Shown here piece by piece: positions 48,111-60,864 of a DNA stretch of 64,000 nucleotides. The position numbers and the translations under genes were made by a program. Under the pieces are notes generated by a model, which searched no databases, was not told the origin of the DNA, and saw nothing but the letters and a program-made list of their open reading frames with translations. The stretch covers positions 3,100,001-3,164,000 of the forward strand of contig NC_091932.1 in NCBI RefSeq assembly GCF_041260155.1, given 5' to 3'. The stretch's first letter is position 1, and each line of letters opens with the position of its first letter. The stretch comes from Ptychodera flava. Its lineage: Eukaryota > Hemichordata > Enteropneusta > Ptychoderidae.

Positions 48111-51100
48111 GGTTTTTTAATGTTTTTTTTCTCTTTTTAAATTAATACACTGTAACCTTGTCTGTCTTTTTAGGTTTTAATGATTGTCTTTGTATATTTT
48201 TCATTGTACATAGATGATTTTAAAATCAGTCTGAAATAATGTAATCAATAATAGTAATAGTGCCTGATTGATGTTGTTCCGACAAAATGAATCATAAAAG
48301 TAGTATTTTTTGATGTATAACTTGTTTTGTTTGTTATTCTGCAGTTTCATTAGAAATGTTTCTTCTGATTTTGTTGTTTATCTTTCCTCAGTTTGTGTGT
48401 CTATATTCTTACTGAACTTTTAACATTCATTTTGTTTTTGAGCAGTGTATCCTTAAATTACATTATTGTTTCTCTTGAATACTATTGTTGGCTTTAATAT
48501 GACTGTGTGGCCAGGACAAAAAGTTCTCGATATGATTGCAGTGTAGTTTCAGTGCTATTTTATGTAATTTAGGCTGTGTCTGGTTGTGTACATTGGTGTT
48601 TTTCTTGGTCTTTTAATAAGTTTCTCTTTTGTTCTGTCGAATTGCAACTTCTCTGATAATTCTGTTGTATTTCTGTTTTCTTGTGGCTACATTCATGTAG
48701 CTTTTACCGGTATGTGGAGACTTTCTGTTACATGCGTGAAATCCTGGGTCAAGAAGTTCAATCTCAATAAGACATCGAAACATGCTTGTTAAGGTAGCAT
48801 GAGTGTCTTACAGAATTTGGAATGTATCTGTTGCCTTTCTGTAGTAAACATTCTGTTATCCAGTGTTTTCTCATTTGTTCATCTGTGAGCTATAAAAAGC
48901 AGTTAAGGTATGATAATGTGTGTTGATAGGATTTAATTTGCACAATTTGTGTAATTTGTCTGTGTTCGCAATAAATTGTTATTGATTCTGTGTTCCCATG
49001 TAGATAATAAAAAGATATCTCTAAACTGTTTTCGGAAATCTTTAACTTTTGAGTGGTACTGACAAGAATATGTAGTGATTGTAATGTCAGTGATTTTAGA
49101 TGATATTTGTTAAGCAGGTCTGGCCCCTACTCCATAATTCATTCAGAAATATTTCCAATCAATGTGTTATAAAGTTGCAAAATTCGAGTACAAATAAGTT
49201 TTCATGTGATAGCTTGATGGTTTAAGATTTTGTAGTTTTTGTGGAGGGCTGATTGTAGTGCATGATGAATAAGTGGTTTGATAGCTGCAGCTTTTAGTCT
49301 GTACATTAACACTTCATTTAATATTGCCAGTGTTAATTTTTTATGTACTCAACTGTATAAATCTAATTGTGCACAAATAAGTTGTTGCTTTAATGTAGGT
49401 TGTTTCTGTTTGAACAATTGGTTCCATGAAATAGACCTATTCAGATATTTTAGGTTTTGGGCTTGAACAGCAATGATTTAGTACTAGACACATCTAATGA
49501 TTTTTGTCGATGTTGGTGGTACCTTTCATATCTATGGTAATGAGCACCATGTAGATGTCCGTATTTTTGTGTGTAAATGATCCGATATTTTTTCATTTCT
49601 TGTCCAGTTAACTTATTGTAGTACACTTCTCTGACAACTTTCAGTTGATTTGCATATACTGATACACTTTTATTCATGTGACAAAGACAACCGCTTGCTT
49701 GCAGCAGATTCAAGTCTGGATTGTTTTTAGCATGCACATTTAGACTTTGGGCATTGTTGTACCAGATATGTTGACAGCTGAATTTTCAGCTGTGTTTCAA
49801 GATGCAGAAAATCAAGCAATAAGTTAAGTAGGTATTGCATCAAGGTTTATCCCCATGTCAAATTTTCTTTGCAGTGAAAATTGTATGACAGCTGGTGTCG
49901 ACACAGGTCAGGCAGACCAACATAAAGAACAATAGGGTCTGCCGATGTCTGCCTCCTTTATCTCAATCTGCACTTTCTATGTGGCCCTTGCCAAAACATT
50001 TCCAAACCTCTGGTGTTGTCTAGGTATTTTTGCTTGGTCATCTGTGCCTATCAGACTGGTATAAGTCAATTGCAGACATTTCAGCCAGGTTTGTACAAAA
50101 AGAAAAGGGCAGAGAAACAGACATGAACAGATGGATTGAAACAGGCATGTATACCTGTATACATGCAGGCACCATTATGTTGCTTTTGATTTGCCTTATC
50201 ATGTCTGTCTATGTGCTTCAACCTATCATGCAATACTCAGTATAAAATAAAAAACTAAACATTCAGGCATATAGGACAATCTTTCACACAACATGAATTA
50301 GGACTACAATCTTTCACTCAACGTGAATTAGCCTAGTTTTATCCACCTAACCAAAATCAGCTCAAATTATAGTCAAAGAAAATAAGGTCAAACACGGGTA
50401 CAATAAAGCAGTCGAGACACATGAATTATTTGATATTTATTTATTTTTGTGTACCCATTAGCCAAACGATAAAATGCCAACAAATATGTTCACCAGGTAT
50501 TTTCATGTTCTAAAATATTAAAAGTTAAAGAATTGGTCTACACTGTCACTGCTCTTTTCATTTACTTTTCATCACCACCATCTAATAATTGTATAATAAA
50601 GTTGTACTTTTACAGCTGAACACAACCTCCACAGCCTTGCTTACATTCATACCAAATAAAAAGGAGAATTTTGAACACAGAAAGTTAAATTCAAACTGTC
50701 AATGACAAGGGCACTGACAATTACTTCACTTTAAGCTCACTAGATGATTTTTTAACAACATGACAGCTGAATGCAAATAAAATCAGCAATTTAATTCTAA
50801 GTCAGGATGTAAAACTCAAGAAACGTCTGGCTATGGACATTGAGCCATTAACACTACAGTGCTTAATTCACTCTCTATGTTCTGCCCTCAGTGTTGGCTA
50901 ATGCTACATAGTAATCACAGATCAGTACATATAGGGAGAGTGAGATGAGTGCCTGTGGCCACATTCACACCAAGGAGGTCTGTGCTAAAACATTGATATT
51001 ATCTACAGTTCACTCAATAGCAATCTTAAATTATCTAAGAGAATTGGAATTGTGCCGTAAAATTTTTAGGTGCATTGGATTTGACAAAATTCATGTTGTC

Positions 51101-51680
51101 TGCTATGCCTGCAAAAAATTGTTATCTGGTTGGAATCCTTCATTTAAACCAGACGTGTTGATTTCCAGAAGTAATATACCAGTACAAATGCAGTGAATTC
51201 TTGTAACTAATTTTAGAAATGCTGTAAATGATAATTATTTTAATAGTGCTCATTTTATTTGCGGGAAAACAAGTGACAACATATAAATGATGTTACTGCT
51301 GTTAGAGGCTCTATTACCTTATTGCTATGAACATACAGTTTTAACCACAGTTTAACTCTACAGTAACAATTCTATAACTCTTCTTGACCACATACAGCTG
51401 AAGCTGGACAGTGTGACTACTTCTAAACCTTCAAAGGTGAAATGGTAAACACAAAAAACAAACTATTATTCTCAGAGTTCAAATATCATATATTGATATC
51501 AAAAAGGTCAAAGTGTCTTTAGTAGACATACAGCATGTGTACATGTCAAGTAACGTTCTGTGGAGAATAGATTCTGACTTCAAATATAAGACCCTTTGAG
51601 TCTAGTGATTTTAATTTACCTTTGTCATCGATTGTTGTGGATTTGGTAAACATCCTACAGGTTGATATCTATTTCTGCAA
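48111..51680. other. No gene recognised
   Basis: T-rich to about 49000, then AT-rich. Open frames of up to 95 residues have no recognisable motif. Some of the first kilobase could be decayed LINE 3' sequence, but no reverse-transcriptase motif was found to show it. Confidence 0.4.
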
Positions 51681-51682
51681 CA

Positions 51683-51808
51683 AAACACACCCAGGGACAG
51701 TATATCACGAGATTTTGACCAGTTCATGCACGAGCGTGCATATATGATATGAATGAACTGGTCAAAATCGAGTGGTGTACTGTAGGTGGGTGTGATTTAT
51801 TGCCGTTA
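51683..51808. repeat. Palindromic dispersed element, copy 2, left part
   Basis: The arms GATTTTGACCAGTTCA (51711-51726) and TGAACTGGTCAAAATC (51754-51769) are exact inverses, and the segment ends GGTGTGATTTATTGCCGTTA. It matches copy 1 at 7175-7310. Copy 2 resumes at 53396 after an insertion. Confidence 0.75.
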
Positions 51809-53395
51809 GTCCCCACGGACACCGTCCGGGGGGACTTATAGGTTTGGTCATGTCCGTGCGTGCGTCCGTCCGTGCGTGCGTCCGTCCGTCCGTGCGTCCG
51901 TCCGTTCACCGCAGATATCTCAGAGATGCCTGGAGCGATTTCATTCAAACTTGGTACAAGGATTACTTCATATGTCATACAGATGCACGTCGATTTGTTT
52001 TGTAATGCGATCCAATATGGCTGCCAGGCGGCCATTTTATTACGATTTTTTCATGTACAGAGCCATAACTCAGGCATGTTTCAACTGATTTTATTCAAAG
52101 TTGGTACAAGGACATTGACCAATGTCATAGATATGCACGTCAATTTTTTTTGTGATACGATCCAATATGGCCGCCGTGCAGCCATTTTGTTACGATTTTT
52201 TCATGTACAGAGCCATTACTCAGGCATGTTTCAACAGATTTTATTCAAAGTTGGTACAAGGACATTGACCAATGTCATAGCTATACACATCAATTTGTTT
52301 TGTGATACGATCCAATATGGCCGCCAGGCGGCCATTTTGTTACGATTTTTTCATGTACAGAGCCATAACTCAGGCATGTTTCTACAGATTTTATTCAAGC
52401 TGGTACAAGGACATTGACCAATGTCATAGCTATGACACATCATTTTTTTGTGATACGATCCAATATGGCTGCCAGGCGGCCATTTTATTACGATTTTTTC
52501 ATGTACAGAGCCATAACTCAGGCATGTTTCAACTGATTTTATTCAAAGTTGGTACAAGGACATTGACCAATGTCATAGATATGCACGTCAATTTTTTTTG
52601 TGATACGATCCAATATGGCCGCCGTGCAGCCATTTTGTTACGATTTTTTCATGTACAGAGCCATTACTCAGGCATGTTTCAACAGATTTTATTCAAAGTT
52701 AGTACAAGGACATTGACCAATGTCATAGCTATACACATCAATTTGTTTGTGATACGATCCAATATGGCCGCTCTGCGGCCATTTTGTTACGATTTTTCAT
52801 GTACAGAGCCATAACTCAGGCATAACGCAACCGATTTTATTGAAACTTGGTACAAGGATATTGACCTATGTCATGCACATGCACATTGATTTTTTTGTGA
52901 TACGATCCAATATGGCCGCCGTGTGGCATTTTATTACATTTTTTCATGTCCAGAACCATAACTCAGACATGTATCAAGTGAATTTATTCAAAGTTGGTAC
53001 AAGGAGATTGACCAATGTCATACATATGCACATTAATTTTTTTTTGTAATACGATCCAATATGGCTGCTGTGCGGCCATTTTGTTATGATTTTTTCATGT
53101 ACAAGCCGTAACTCAGGCATATCTCAACCAATTTTAATCAAATTTGCTACAAGGACATTGACCTATGTCATACATATGCACATTTATTTGTTTTGTGATA
53201 CGATCCAATATGGCCACCGTGTGGCCATTTATTACTATTTTTCCATGTCCTGAACTACAACTCACACATGTATCAAGCGAATTTATTCAAAAGTATTTTT
53301 ATCACAGACCTAATGAAGAGGACTCTATCCTCTCTGAGGACCTGTAATCAAAGTACCCATTAACAAGTGGGGACTGTGTCATCAACGATGACTTG
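51809..53395 (+). mobile_element. Insertion with hairpin ends and satellite body, HINE-like
   Basis: The insert begins with the hairpin GTCCCCACGGAC/GTCCGGGGGGAC, then GGTTTGGTCATGTCCG and a (GTCCGTCC)-type simple repeat. Nine ~149-bp units follow. Near the right end GTGGGGACT inverts the left AGTCCCCAC, and it is followed by the small hairpin GTCATCAACGATGAC and TTG. TTGCCGTTA flanks both sides (51800-51808, 53396-53404). Comparison with the uninterrupted copy at 7300-7320 shows the empty site. The order hairpin, simple repeat, tandem repeats, inverted end, terminal hairpin resembles Helentron-associated elements, but the 9-bp duplication is not expected for those. Confidence 0.65.
51905..53300. 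repeat. ~149-bp satellite array, nine units
   Basis: The marker TCATGTACAGAGCCA (or a close variant) starts at 52051, 52201, 52351, 52499, 52649, 52797, 52944, 53095 and about 53242. Units also share GATACGATCCAATATGGCCG and GGTACAAGGACATTGACC. Because many units are exactly 150 bp, one frame stays open for 170-185 codons. These are satellite frames, not a gene. The right-hand units are the most diverged. Confidence 0.9.
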
Positions 53396-53590
53396 TTGCC
53401 GTTATATCATAACAGTATTATATTGAAATTATGGTATGGAATGTCAAAAAGGAGTTTTGCTCTTGCCAACAGCTTGCGCATGTGCCAACCATGGTATATC
53501 GCAAATATACAACGGTTCTTTTTGCATCTCGACCAATCAGATAGCTGTATTTCTGCCATCAAAATACTGGTATGATGTAATCAGCTTTAT
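53396..53590. repeat. Palindromic dispersed element, copy 2, right part
   Basis: The order TATATCATAACAGTAT, ATTGAAAT, TGTGCCAACCATGGTATAT, CATCTCGACCAATCAGAT and ACTGGTATGAT matches 7310-7500, completing the second copy of the palindromic element. Confidence 0.75.
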
Positions 53591-54223
53591 AACGTGTCAT
53601 ATCAGCCTGATACAAGTATTGGTGTATACAGTAGCCATACAGTAATGAGGCAAACTCAATATACATGTTGTATCCTGAGTTCATATACTGATTGCAAGAC
53701 ACATAATAATAGTGGTGTTCTTCAGGGTTAACATTGCATGTATTCAGTTTTTTGACAAAATTAGGTCTCCATAATGTTGAAACAACTGGGTCTCAAAACA
53801 AAAGAATATAATTTATAAAACTTCTGTTATCAATTGATATTTTTTCAGCACTCATTAGCTATGCAAATAGCTGGCATTGTACATAGTTACTTAATAAGTG
53901 AATATTCTGCAGCAACAATACAGTATGTATTTAAACAAGGCACCGAATTTGAAATGAAATAGGGATATCGCTTTAAGAGCAGGCTGTCACAAAATAAAAA
54001 TATCAATATTGTGATTGTTGTAACTGGTGTTATGATGTCAGTTCTTGATGTTTTAGCAAGCCAATAACTATATTTTAATTAGTTTGTCACCCCACCATGC
54101 TTCTTCAGCATACACTTTACAGAATTGAAAGTCTATAAGATCTTGTCTCCTTTCTTTTGCTTGCTTTATATGACTTTTCTGCTGCAGCTGTTTCAAAGTT
54201 CTCTGCAAATGATATTTTTAACA

Positions 54224-55060
54224 CTAGCAGGAAACAGTCTGTTTTCTTTGTTGCCTGCAAAAAAGCAAAAAACACATGAACATAAAAATTTTGTCATATG
54301 GCAAGGAAATCGTTTCTCCAGTCGGTCTCGTTGTAAATTGCCAACGAAACCTATGGTTTGGCTTGCAGCGGGACTGTGGCGATGACCCCAATGACCTGAG
54401 CGCGTATATCAAATACGCCACAAGTACCGCTGCGATATCACAGCTAGGTTTGTTGACAGACTGACTGAGGTTGAACGTATTGAGCAAATACATGATTCTT
54501 GTCATTATACCGGTAGAACTAACAAGGGCAGTCGTAATGGACATTGAAGTCACCAAGGATTAGATGAGCCAGGGAGTGTGTTACTATACACTAAGAGATC
54601 TGGAAACTCGCTGAGGAAGATTGAGTCTGAGTAAGTTTGTTTTTACGGCTTGGTGGTGGGTGATACATACAAAAGAAGTGAAGAACCTGATGTGTTAACT
54701 TCAGGGGAATCTGAGCGAGTTCATAGGAAGAGTGGATGAATGGAAAGTTGCCTTTGAAGGAAATGGGGAGCTGAATTTATCAATTATAGATGACGGCAAG
54801 ACCCCCACCTCGAGATGGACGTGGAAATGACTGTATCCTGCAGGTTTATATATCAGCACATTTGCACTTCAACCAGGTTTCAGTAAGGAACGTGAGTTGG
54901 ACTTTATAATCCATGATGAACGTTGTAATTTCAGTTCATTTCTCTGGTTTATTCACTGAATGAGCATTGAAGAGTGCTAATGTTAGTTGATTTGAAGAAT
55001 GAAAAGAAGTTTTCTTGGTTGAAAACGAAGTGAAATTGTTGTGGTCTGCTGTTGAATTCC
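54224..55060 (-). pseudogene. LINE AP-endonuclease remnant, minus strand
   Basis: Reading downwards, the frames give LTLALFNAHSVNKPEK (about 55000-54950), LTFLTETWLKCK (about 54890), PRPSRGGGLAVIYN (about 54800), LAHLILGDFNVHYD (about 54550) and FNLSQSVNKPS (about 54460). These are the N-A-R-S, TETW, RGGG, GDFN and F.L.Q.V..P landmarks of CR1/L2-type LINE endonucleases. Frameshifts separate the blocks. The expected next block (GH.LDL) is replaced by the repeat at 54373-54438, suggesting that the repeat inserted here. Confidence 0.7.
54373..54438 (+). repeat. Dispersed repeat, partner of 8735-8796
   Basis: CTGTGGCGATGACCC, TGAGCGCGTATATC and TACCGCTGCGATATCACAG align with the minus strand at 8735-8796. 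It lies within the LINE endonuclease remnant. Confidence 0.5.
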
Positions 55061-55069
55061 TCTCAATTC

Positions 55070-57240
55070 AAGTGGCAAATGGGAGTGCTTTGTGTTGTGA
55101 GAACAGGCATTGGTCTCTGTTTGTATCTGTAAAATGTGAAGCAAATTCAGCACTTGATGCGTGTGCTAAGTTCACTGGTTTTGTAGCTTTCCAATCACTG
55201 CAAGACTTTGCCAAATAAACTTTGGTTGTGTCTCTTTGTTTCTGTGAAGCTGCTTCACCCACGGTAACCATTTTCAGTACAGCTGCTGATATAAAATGTT
55301 GGTAGTGCACCAGGTAGTGCTTATAGCAACAGACCCGTTGTATGGGTCCCATATGCAAAGCCATAGACAGGACAATACCCCTCCCTTTACTTCCATGGTT
55401 TGACTGTAACATATTGGTTTTCATGGCAAGTTTGGACCTGTGTACTTAAAACATGGGGTGAACAGGTTTATAGAAAAACCACAAATATTTCAGGGATAGA
55501 CTGTGCATCAACTCATGATGAGAGCAGAAACCTTTCGGTCCAGGAAACTTACAAATTTTGGACACATTGAAAGTGACTTATGTTTCCATAACTTCATCAT
55601 TTCACCACCATGGTTTAGCCCAAACCCATTGCTATGCACCTATCAATGTTTCCCTCCAGATTGGGAATGCTGGGCAACATGGAAAATAGATCGCAAATTG
55701 TATCCCAAGACAGTGGAATTTGATCGCCGCGATACACACCTTGTTCAGAATTTTGACTAACTTCAAGGCCTAAATTATCTACTTGTTGTTGCTTTTGTTT
55801 TCCCCCACCCTTGGGTATTTGGCATATTTTTGTAGTCTGTGGGTGGAGAATGTGACATGGCTTGGGAAAAAATGTCAAATTCCCCAGCTGGGACCACAAT
55901 TCTCAGTAGAAATTAGAATTGGGGATGAACAGTTCAACCCTCTCTCCAAAAGATTTTGCCACTACCCTGTTGTTCTTTGAGCAAAGTAATATCTACCCAG
56001 AGCCAGTGAGGGATGAAATGAATAAATATTGAAACTATAATAATGTGGCACTTGGCAGAACCAGTCTGACTTTTGTAGCAAGCCTCAAGTACATGGCGGT
56101 CATCTCCAGCAGAGAGAAACAAATTCAGGATAGAGGAGACTCAGGAAATTGAAAGTGGAACAGTCAAATTTCAGTGTCCATTCTCAACATCAACATTTGA
56201 AAGTTTAAAAATAATAGCAGGAATTAAACCTTGACATGGTTCCCCGCAAGGAGATTTTGAGGAGCAGACAACCCCCTCTGTTTTTTGTTGCATTTTTTTT
56301 AATATGTTAATAGCCATGCAAAAGAGTACATTTTCACAACAAAAGAATATTCAAATTATTCACTGTTATGTAAATTGACCACTGTGGGGAACACTGCTTG
56401 AACTTGAACATACCAGTACATTAGTGTGAATTATGTTGATGATTATTTGAATAGAACTGACTCTCTCCATCAGTTTAAAATACAACGTATGCCAAAGGAA
56501 GATTGGTTTAATCTGCAATTGTGAGTCAATATTAGCCTTGGCCATAAGAAGTTGTTTTTTTTTGTGAATGAATATGTCAAAAGAGTAAAATATTTTATGA
56601 TTGAACATTTTGCTACAACTGTCTAACATCTGAAGTACAAGTCTAATGTCAGTAAGATTGTCAAACTATGTAAAAGTGTTGTTAGAGTCTAAAAGTGTTG
56701 TTAGAGTCACAAAAGAGATGGAAGGATTGCCAAGTTCAGTGACCCCATCATGGTGATTTAGTCAAAAGTGAACAATGGCATTGTTTCCAAATTTTTATGG
56801 ATATAATTCCAACAGTGACCAAGTTGTCTGTTTTTGACCTAACAGGTATTTCCACCATTGAAACTTGACAAAGAAATGTCACTCTGATCATTATGGAGCC
56901 GTCTTTCAAGTAAGTGTCATTAAACTTTATATTCCGTAACACTTTTCACTGGCAGAGCCTTCTTATGATTGGTTACATGTGTCACTGATCACAATTCTTA
57001 TACATGTGTAATGGTAATTTCTTTTTATAAGATTTTCTGAATAAAAACTATACATCAGCTAGAAAGTTTAAGGTTTTTCATAATTTTCCTGCCAACTAAT
57101 CCCTTCAATTACTACCATGCGCAGGTGACTTTCAGGTGGAAGAATGAATATTACAAAGGTGTTTGGTTGAAGTTATAAATTATTTTGCATTTCACATCGA
57201 CTGAATATCTGTTAAATTTCTATCCATGTCTTTTTGTCTT
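55070..57240. other. No gene recognised
   Basis: AT-rich sequence upstream of the NUP210-like exons. I looked for an additional NUP210 exon and could not support one. Open frames near 55500-55900 on both strands carry no known motif. Confidence 0.4.
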
Positions 57241-57264
57241 CCACGGATCTGTACCTATGTTGGT

Positions 57265-57426
57265 CCCCCACCTCAGTCTCACATTGTATACAGGATAGTT
57301 GACTCTGACATGGCCACCGTCAATGGCATTTGACTGATCACAGCCTTGGCTCTGGGTCACACAGTGGTCAAGGGCAGTGCTGAGGCCTATCACTCAGAGA
57401 CTGGGGCAAGCATTGAGTATTCTGAG
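57265..57426 (+). pseudogene. NUP210: NUP210-like exon (gp210), with stop codon
   Basis: The frame gives PPPQSHIVYRIVDSDMATVN, GI, a TGA at 57331-57333, then LITALALGHTVVKGS and ETGASIEYSE, ending at the donor GAG|GTAAAA. NUP210 is the integral membrane nucleoporin with Ig-like repeats facing the perinuclear space. The pattern A.V...GL.TALA.G.T.V.GS...ETG....S matches a central luminal repeat of that protein. Coding phase at the donor is 0, agreeing with the next exon at 59859. The acceptor is unclear, so the left boundary is approximate. The stop, plus defects in the following exons, suggests a decaying unprocessed copy. Confidence 0.65.
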
Positions 57427-58003
57427 GTAAAAATTGCAATCATATGAGGATTCGTAATTCTTTCATCCAGTGCTGCATTTCCTAAATAAATGTATTCATT
57501 TATGCAAACTTTATTCAATAGCGATGTTTGAGTATGCAAATCAAATGATGAGTGATTCTCAATATGAATATTCATAGGCCTGCAATTTTGTGTGATTTTA
57601 ATTCTTTTGCTGTATTCATTGTTACCGTGGTAGACTATGGAAAACAGTAATAGCCTACATATTTCCCTCACTGAGTCACCAAGGGAGTGATCTCCACAGA
57701 TTGAAAAAATCAGAGAGATGACCAATTTACATAAGGACAATTGATTACCATATTTATCCTTGTTAAACTTCAATTTTTTTTTTCAAGTTTATCAACATAT
57801 GAATAAATTATAGGAAAAAATTAGGGAATTAAGGGTGGGAAGCCCTTCAAAATTCCCTAGTTGAGAAGCCTGCAAACTGTATTGCTACCAATGTAACTGA
57901 AATTGATGAAGTGGTCCATGATCTTTTCACTGTGAAGGGATGTTATTATAAGATTTCTGGGAAAGAGAAATTTTTGCTCAATCTGTACTAGTTTTGATTT
58001 TTT

Positions 58004-59310
58004 AGCTACTATAGACTATAGTCTATAGAAGCTATTGGGATGGGTATCCGTCCGGTGTCCGGCGTCAGTCTGTATGTATGTATGTACCTGTATGTATGTA
58101 TGTATGTATGTATGTATGTATGTATGTCCGTTTGTGAGGCGTCCGTCCACTCAAATATCTTGAGAACCGCAGTACTTACTGATTTGATATTTGTTGTGTA
58201 GATGAAAAATATGATTTTGAGAAACTATTTTTTTTAATTTTTTGATATTGTTGAAAATAGGCAAATTAATGCCAAAAAGGTGTTTTTGGTAAAAAATCTT
58301 CTTCTTCATAAACGCTGGTCAGACAGGTTTGCTATTTGGTATACAGGTCCCTAGGGGTAACCCAACTTAGATTTGTTCAAATTGTGATGAAATATGCAAA
58401 TGTGTATTTTAAGGAATTTTTTTGTCATTTTTGGTCAAATTTGACTTACTGTATGTAATTCTAGTACTGTATAAACCCTATCAATTCACCCAGAAAAAAA
58501 TAATTAATATGATTTTAAATAATTGAATTTATTAGGAAATCATCAAAGCCAAAATAATTTTAGTGTAGAATTATTAGAAAGTTCAACTTTTTTTGACAGT
58601 TCATAGTGAAATGCTTACCATCTTGGAGGATTAAAACATGTAAAGGCAACTTTCCTGAATCCCAACTTTGACATATTCTGAACCGTCATTTATTGTGCCC
58701 TGTATGTTATCTAAAAGAAATTGCTCAAAATAGTCAATAGAGATAAAGATAGAGATAGAGAAAGTTCTAATTTCCATTTATGGTTGACTTGGTAAGGATA
58801 AAATAAAATTACTTTTTGAGGAAAAAAATAGAGTGGTCAAGTAAAAGAGTGGTCAAAGTGATAGGGTTTTTACGGTAAAGCTGGGCTGAAGATTCCTCGT
58901 GCTATTTATAGCAATTATGCAATCTGTGTAAACAGTGCAATGAAAGTTACATGATTCCTTATAATGCTTTTGATGACCTTGAACTTCTTAAGTTTCAAAC
59001 ATTTGTCTCTTCAGTGTGCTTTCTCTGAGTATGTACAGTCTCAACTTATTCAACAGAACTCACTTACAATGTTAATCAAAGATATCCACCTTCTTCATCA
59101 ATACATGTGTCACAAAAGGTTATTCTCTACAAAACACAGCAGAGCTCTGTCAACGGTTGAGTTGCTTGTTTTTTCAAAACCACTGGTCAGACAGCTTTAA
59201 AATTTGGTTTACAAGTCCCGAGGATGACCTTAGTGAGATAATTTCATACAGACAGGAAATACTTAATTTTGTATCCATGTCTATAGTAGCTTCAGGGACT
59301 TTGGCCCTAT
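58004..59310 (+). mobile_element. HINE/pearl-like element inside the NUP210-like intron
   Basis: After a T-run, AGCTACTATAGAC starts a hairpin (AGCTACTATAGACTATAG / TCTATAGAAGCT). GGTGTCCGGCGTCAGTCTG and a (TATG)n repeat (about 58073-58128) follow, then ~150-bp-type repeats with CTGGTCAGACAG and TTTGGTATACAGGTCCC (58310-58370, again at about 59180-59220). GTCTATAGTAGCT (59279-59291) is the exact inverse of the left end, and AGGGACTTTGGCCCT is a short hairpin just beyond it. The 58450-59150 part is unrelated to the repeat body. The element lies between NUP210-like exons, with T residues on both sides. Confidence 0.65.
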
Positions 59311-59695
59311 GTTTTTTTTAAAACAGGAAACTAAAATACATTCTGTTGTTGTATTCAGCTTATGATAACTATAAGGAAGAATGCGCCACAGGACTCAAAT
59401 TTACTAGTCTTTTGTGATCTACCGCTTGTATGGGCTCATTATAAAGGTCTTGGAATAAATGTTCACTATCTTAGTTTTTCAAAAATCTAAAACTTTTATT
59501 TTTGTTCACAGGGTTAATGCAGAGATGGCAGTCAGTTTGAATTTCAAATATTGGTTAATGTTAGTTAACTTGTTTCTCTAGTATGAAACTTTACACGGTG
59601 ACCCCAGATGATTATTCTTAATTTGGCAAGAGAATGGTTGAAAGTTTCCCAGGGGAAAGTTTGAACAAAGGTTTACTTTTGATGCACATACTACC

Positions 59696-59773
59696 TTAAC
59701 CCTTTGCACCCTGACCCCTGGTACTCTATGACGTCATCGGACATTTATGTCCGAGCCGGGTTCAAAGGGCTAA
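59696..59773. mobile_element. Miniature piggyBac-like element, 78 bp
   Basis: TTAACCCTTTGCACCC (59696-59711) and GGGTTCAAAGGGCTAA (59758-59773) are inverted at 14 of 16 positions and begin with TTAA, the piggyBac target. Inside are TGACGTCA and the perfect hairpin TCGGACATTTATGTCCGA. Length and ends fit a piggyBac-derived MITE; the right TTAA is mutated to CTAA. Confidence 0.6.
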
Positions 59774-59858
59774 TATCATCACTGTCATAAGCACCATCTC
59801 ATTTCTCACCAATGACGTTTCTTTTGTTTTCATTTTAACCTGGTGATTTTTTCCACAG

Positions 59859-59941
59859 GACACGATAGATGTCTTTGTGGTCAGACTGACTGATGTTACA
59901 TCAACCCACCATTATCCATGCTGGAAACTGGAGCTTAGCTG
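59859..59941 (+). pseudogene. NUP210: NUP210-like exon (gp210), with frameshift and stop
   Basis: A good acceptor (TTTTTTCCACAG) opens DTIDVFVVRLTD in phase 0. After a frameshift near 59896 the frame continues YINPPLSMLETGA, TAG (59936-59938), then reaches a GTGAGA donor. In NUP210 the corresponding stretch reads as an acidic start, V.V.VV.L..V, I..P...M.TG, just before a M-P-V-Y motif, which is found at the start of the next exon. The order, spacing and splice sites support one gene. Confidence 0.65.
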
Positions 59942-60864
59942 GTGAGATTTGTGCCATTTTGCTTATGTCAAGATTAAAGACAAGTCTTAATTGAAGCAGT
60001 TTGATCATGCCTATCTTTGTCTACAATAACAGAGCATTTCATCATTGATAGTGTTGAAAATGAATGCTACTAACAGCTACTAGGATTGTAGACATACTAT
60101 AGTGTTGAAAAACTTATCACAAGCTACTGGTATAAGACAAACTGTCAAATTGTTTGCTTCTATCAGTCCCTACAGAGTTTCTCTTGAAATGTTTTGGAAA
60201 ATTCAACTCAAGAAGTGATTTCCATGTTCAAATTACAAGCTGTATATGTTCTCAGAAGTAAACATCGTTACTTTTTAGCTTTGGAGTGCTTGCCTTTTCG
60301 GACCACTCATTGTTGAAGAGATAGTAGCTGTTACTATTGATAATATTTCATTTGTATGTAATCGAGAAAAGAGGTGTATTTTCTCTTCTTCTCCCTTCAG
60401 TAATATTCAAATACAAAGTGTCAGCCTTGCCGGCACAATGGATTGCACACAATGAATGAGCAATGTTATTCAGTTGACTGATGAATTGTAGTCCAGACTG
60501 AAATCCAGTACAAGGGACATAACGCACATTGATAAATTGAACACTTGGCATTGATTGTGACATGATTTTGTAGCAAAGAACAATAAACTATATTTTACAG
60601 ATGGAACAAAAAAATTACCTGATTATACATCAAAAGTTACAGCTGATTGAGCAGTGAGACTGATTAGTAGTGACAATTTGACCATGTTATGGTGTGTAGC
60701 AGTAAGACTGATTAGTAGGACAATTTGACCACAGTTATGGTGGGTAGCTTTCATGCTTCTATAGTATATAAGCATGAATACAGTGTTTTCCAGTACAATT
60801 ATTTATTTATCTGTTTATCAATTTATTTATTTATTTGTATTTTTGTATGTTTTTTTTTAAACAG

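Noticed and set aside
51860..52814. Open frames of 185 and 170 residues
   Set aside because: They lie in the 149-bp satellite, whose 150-bp units preserve one frame. The protein is just the satellite read through.
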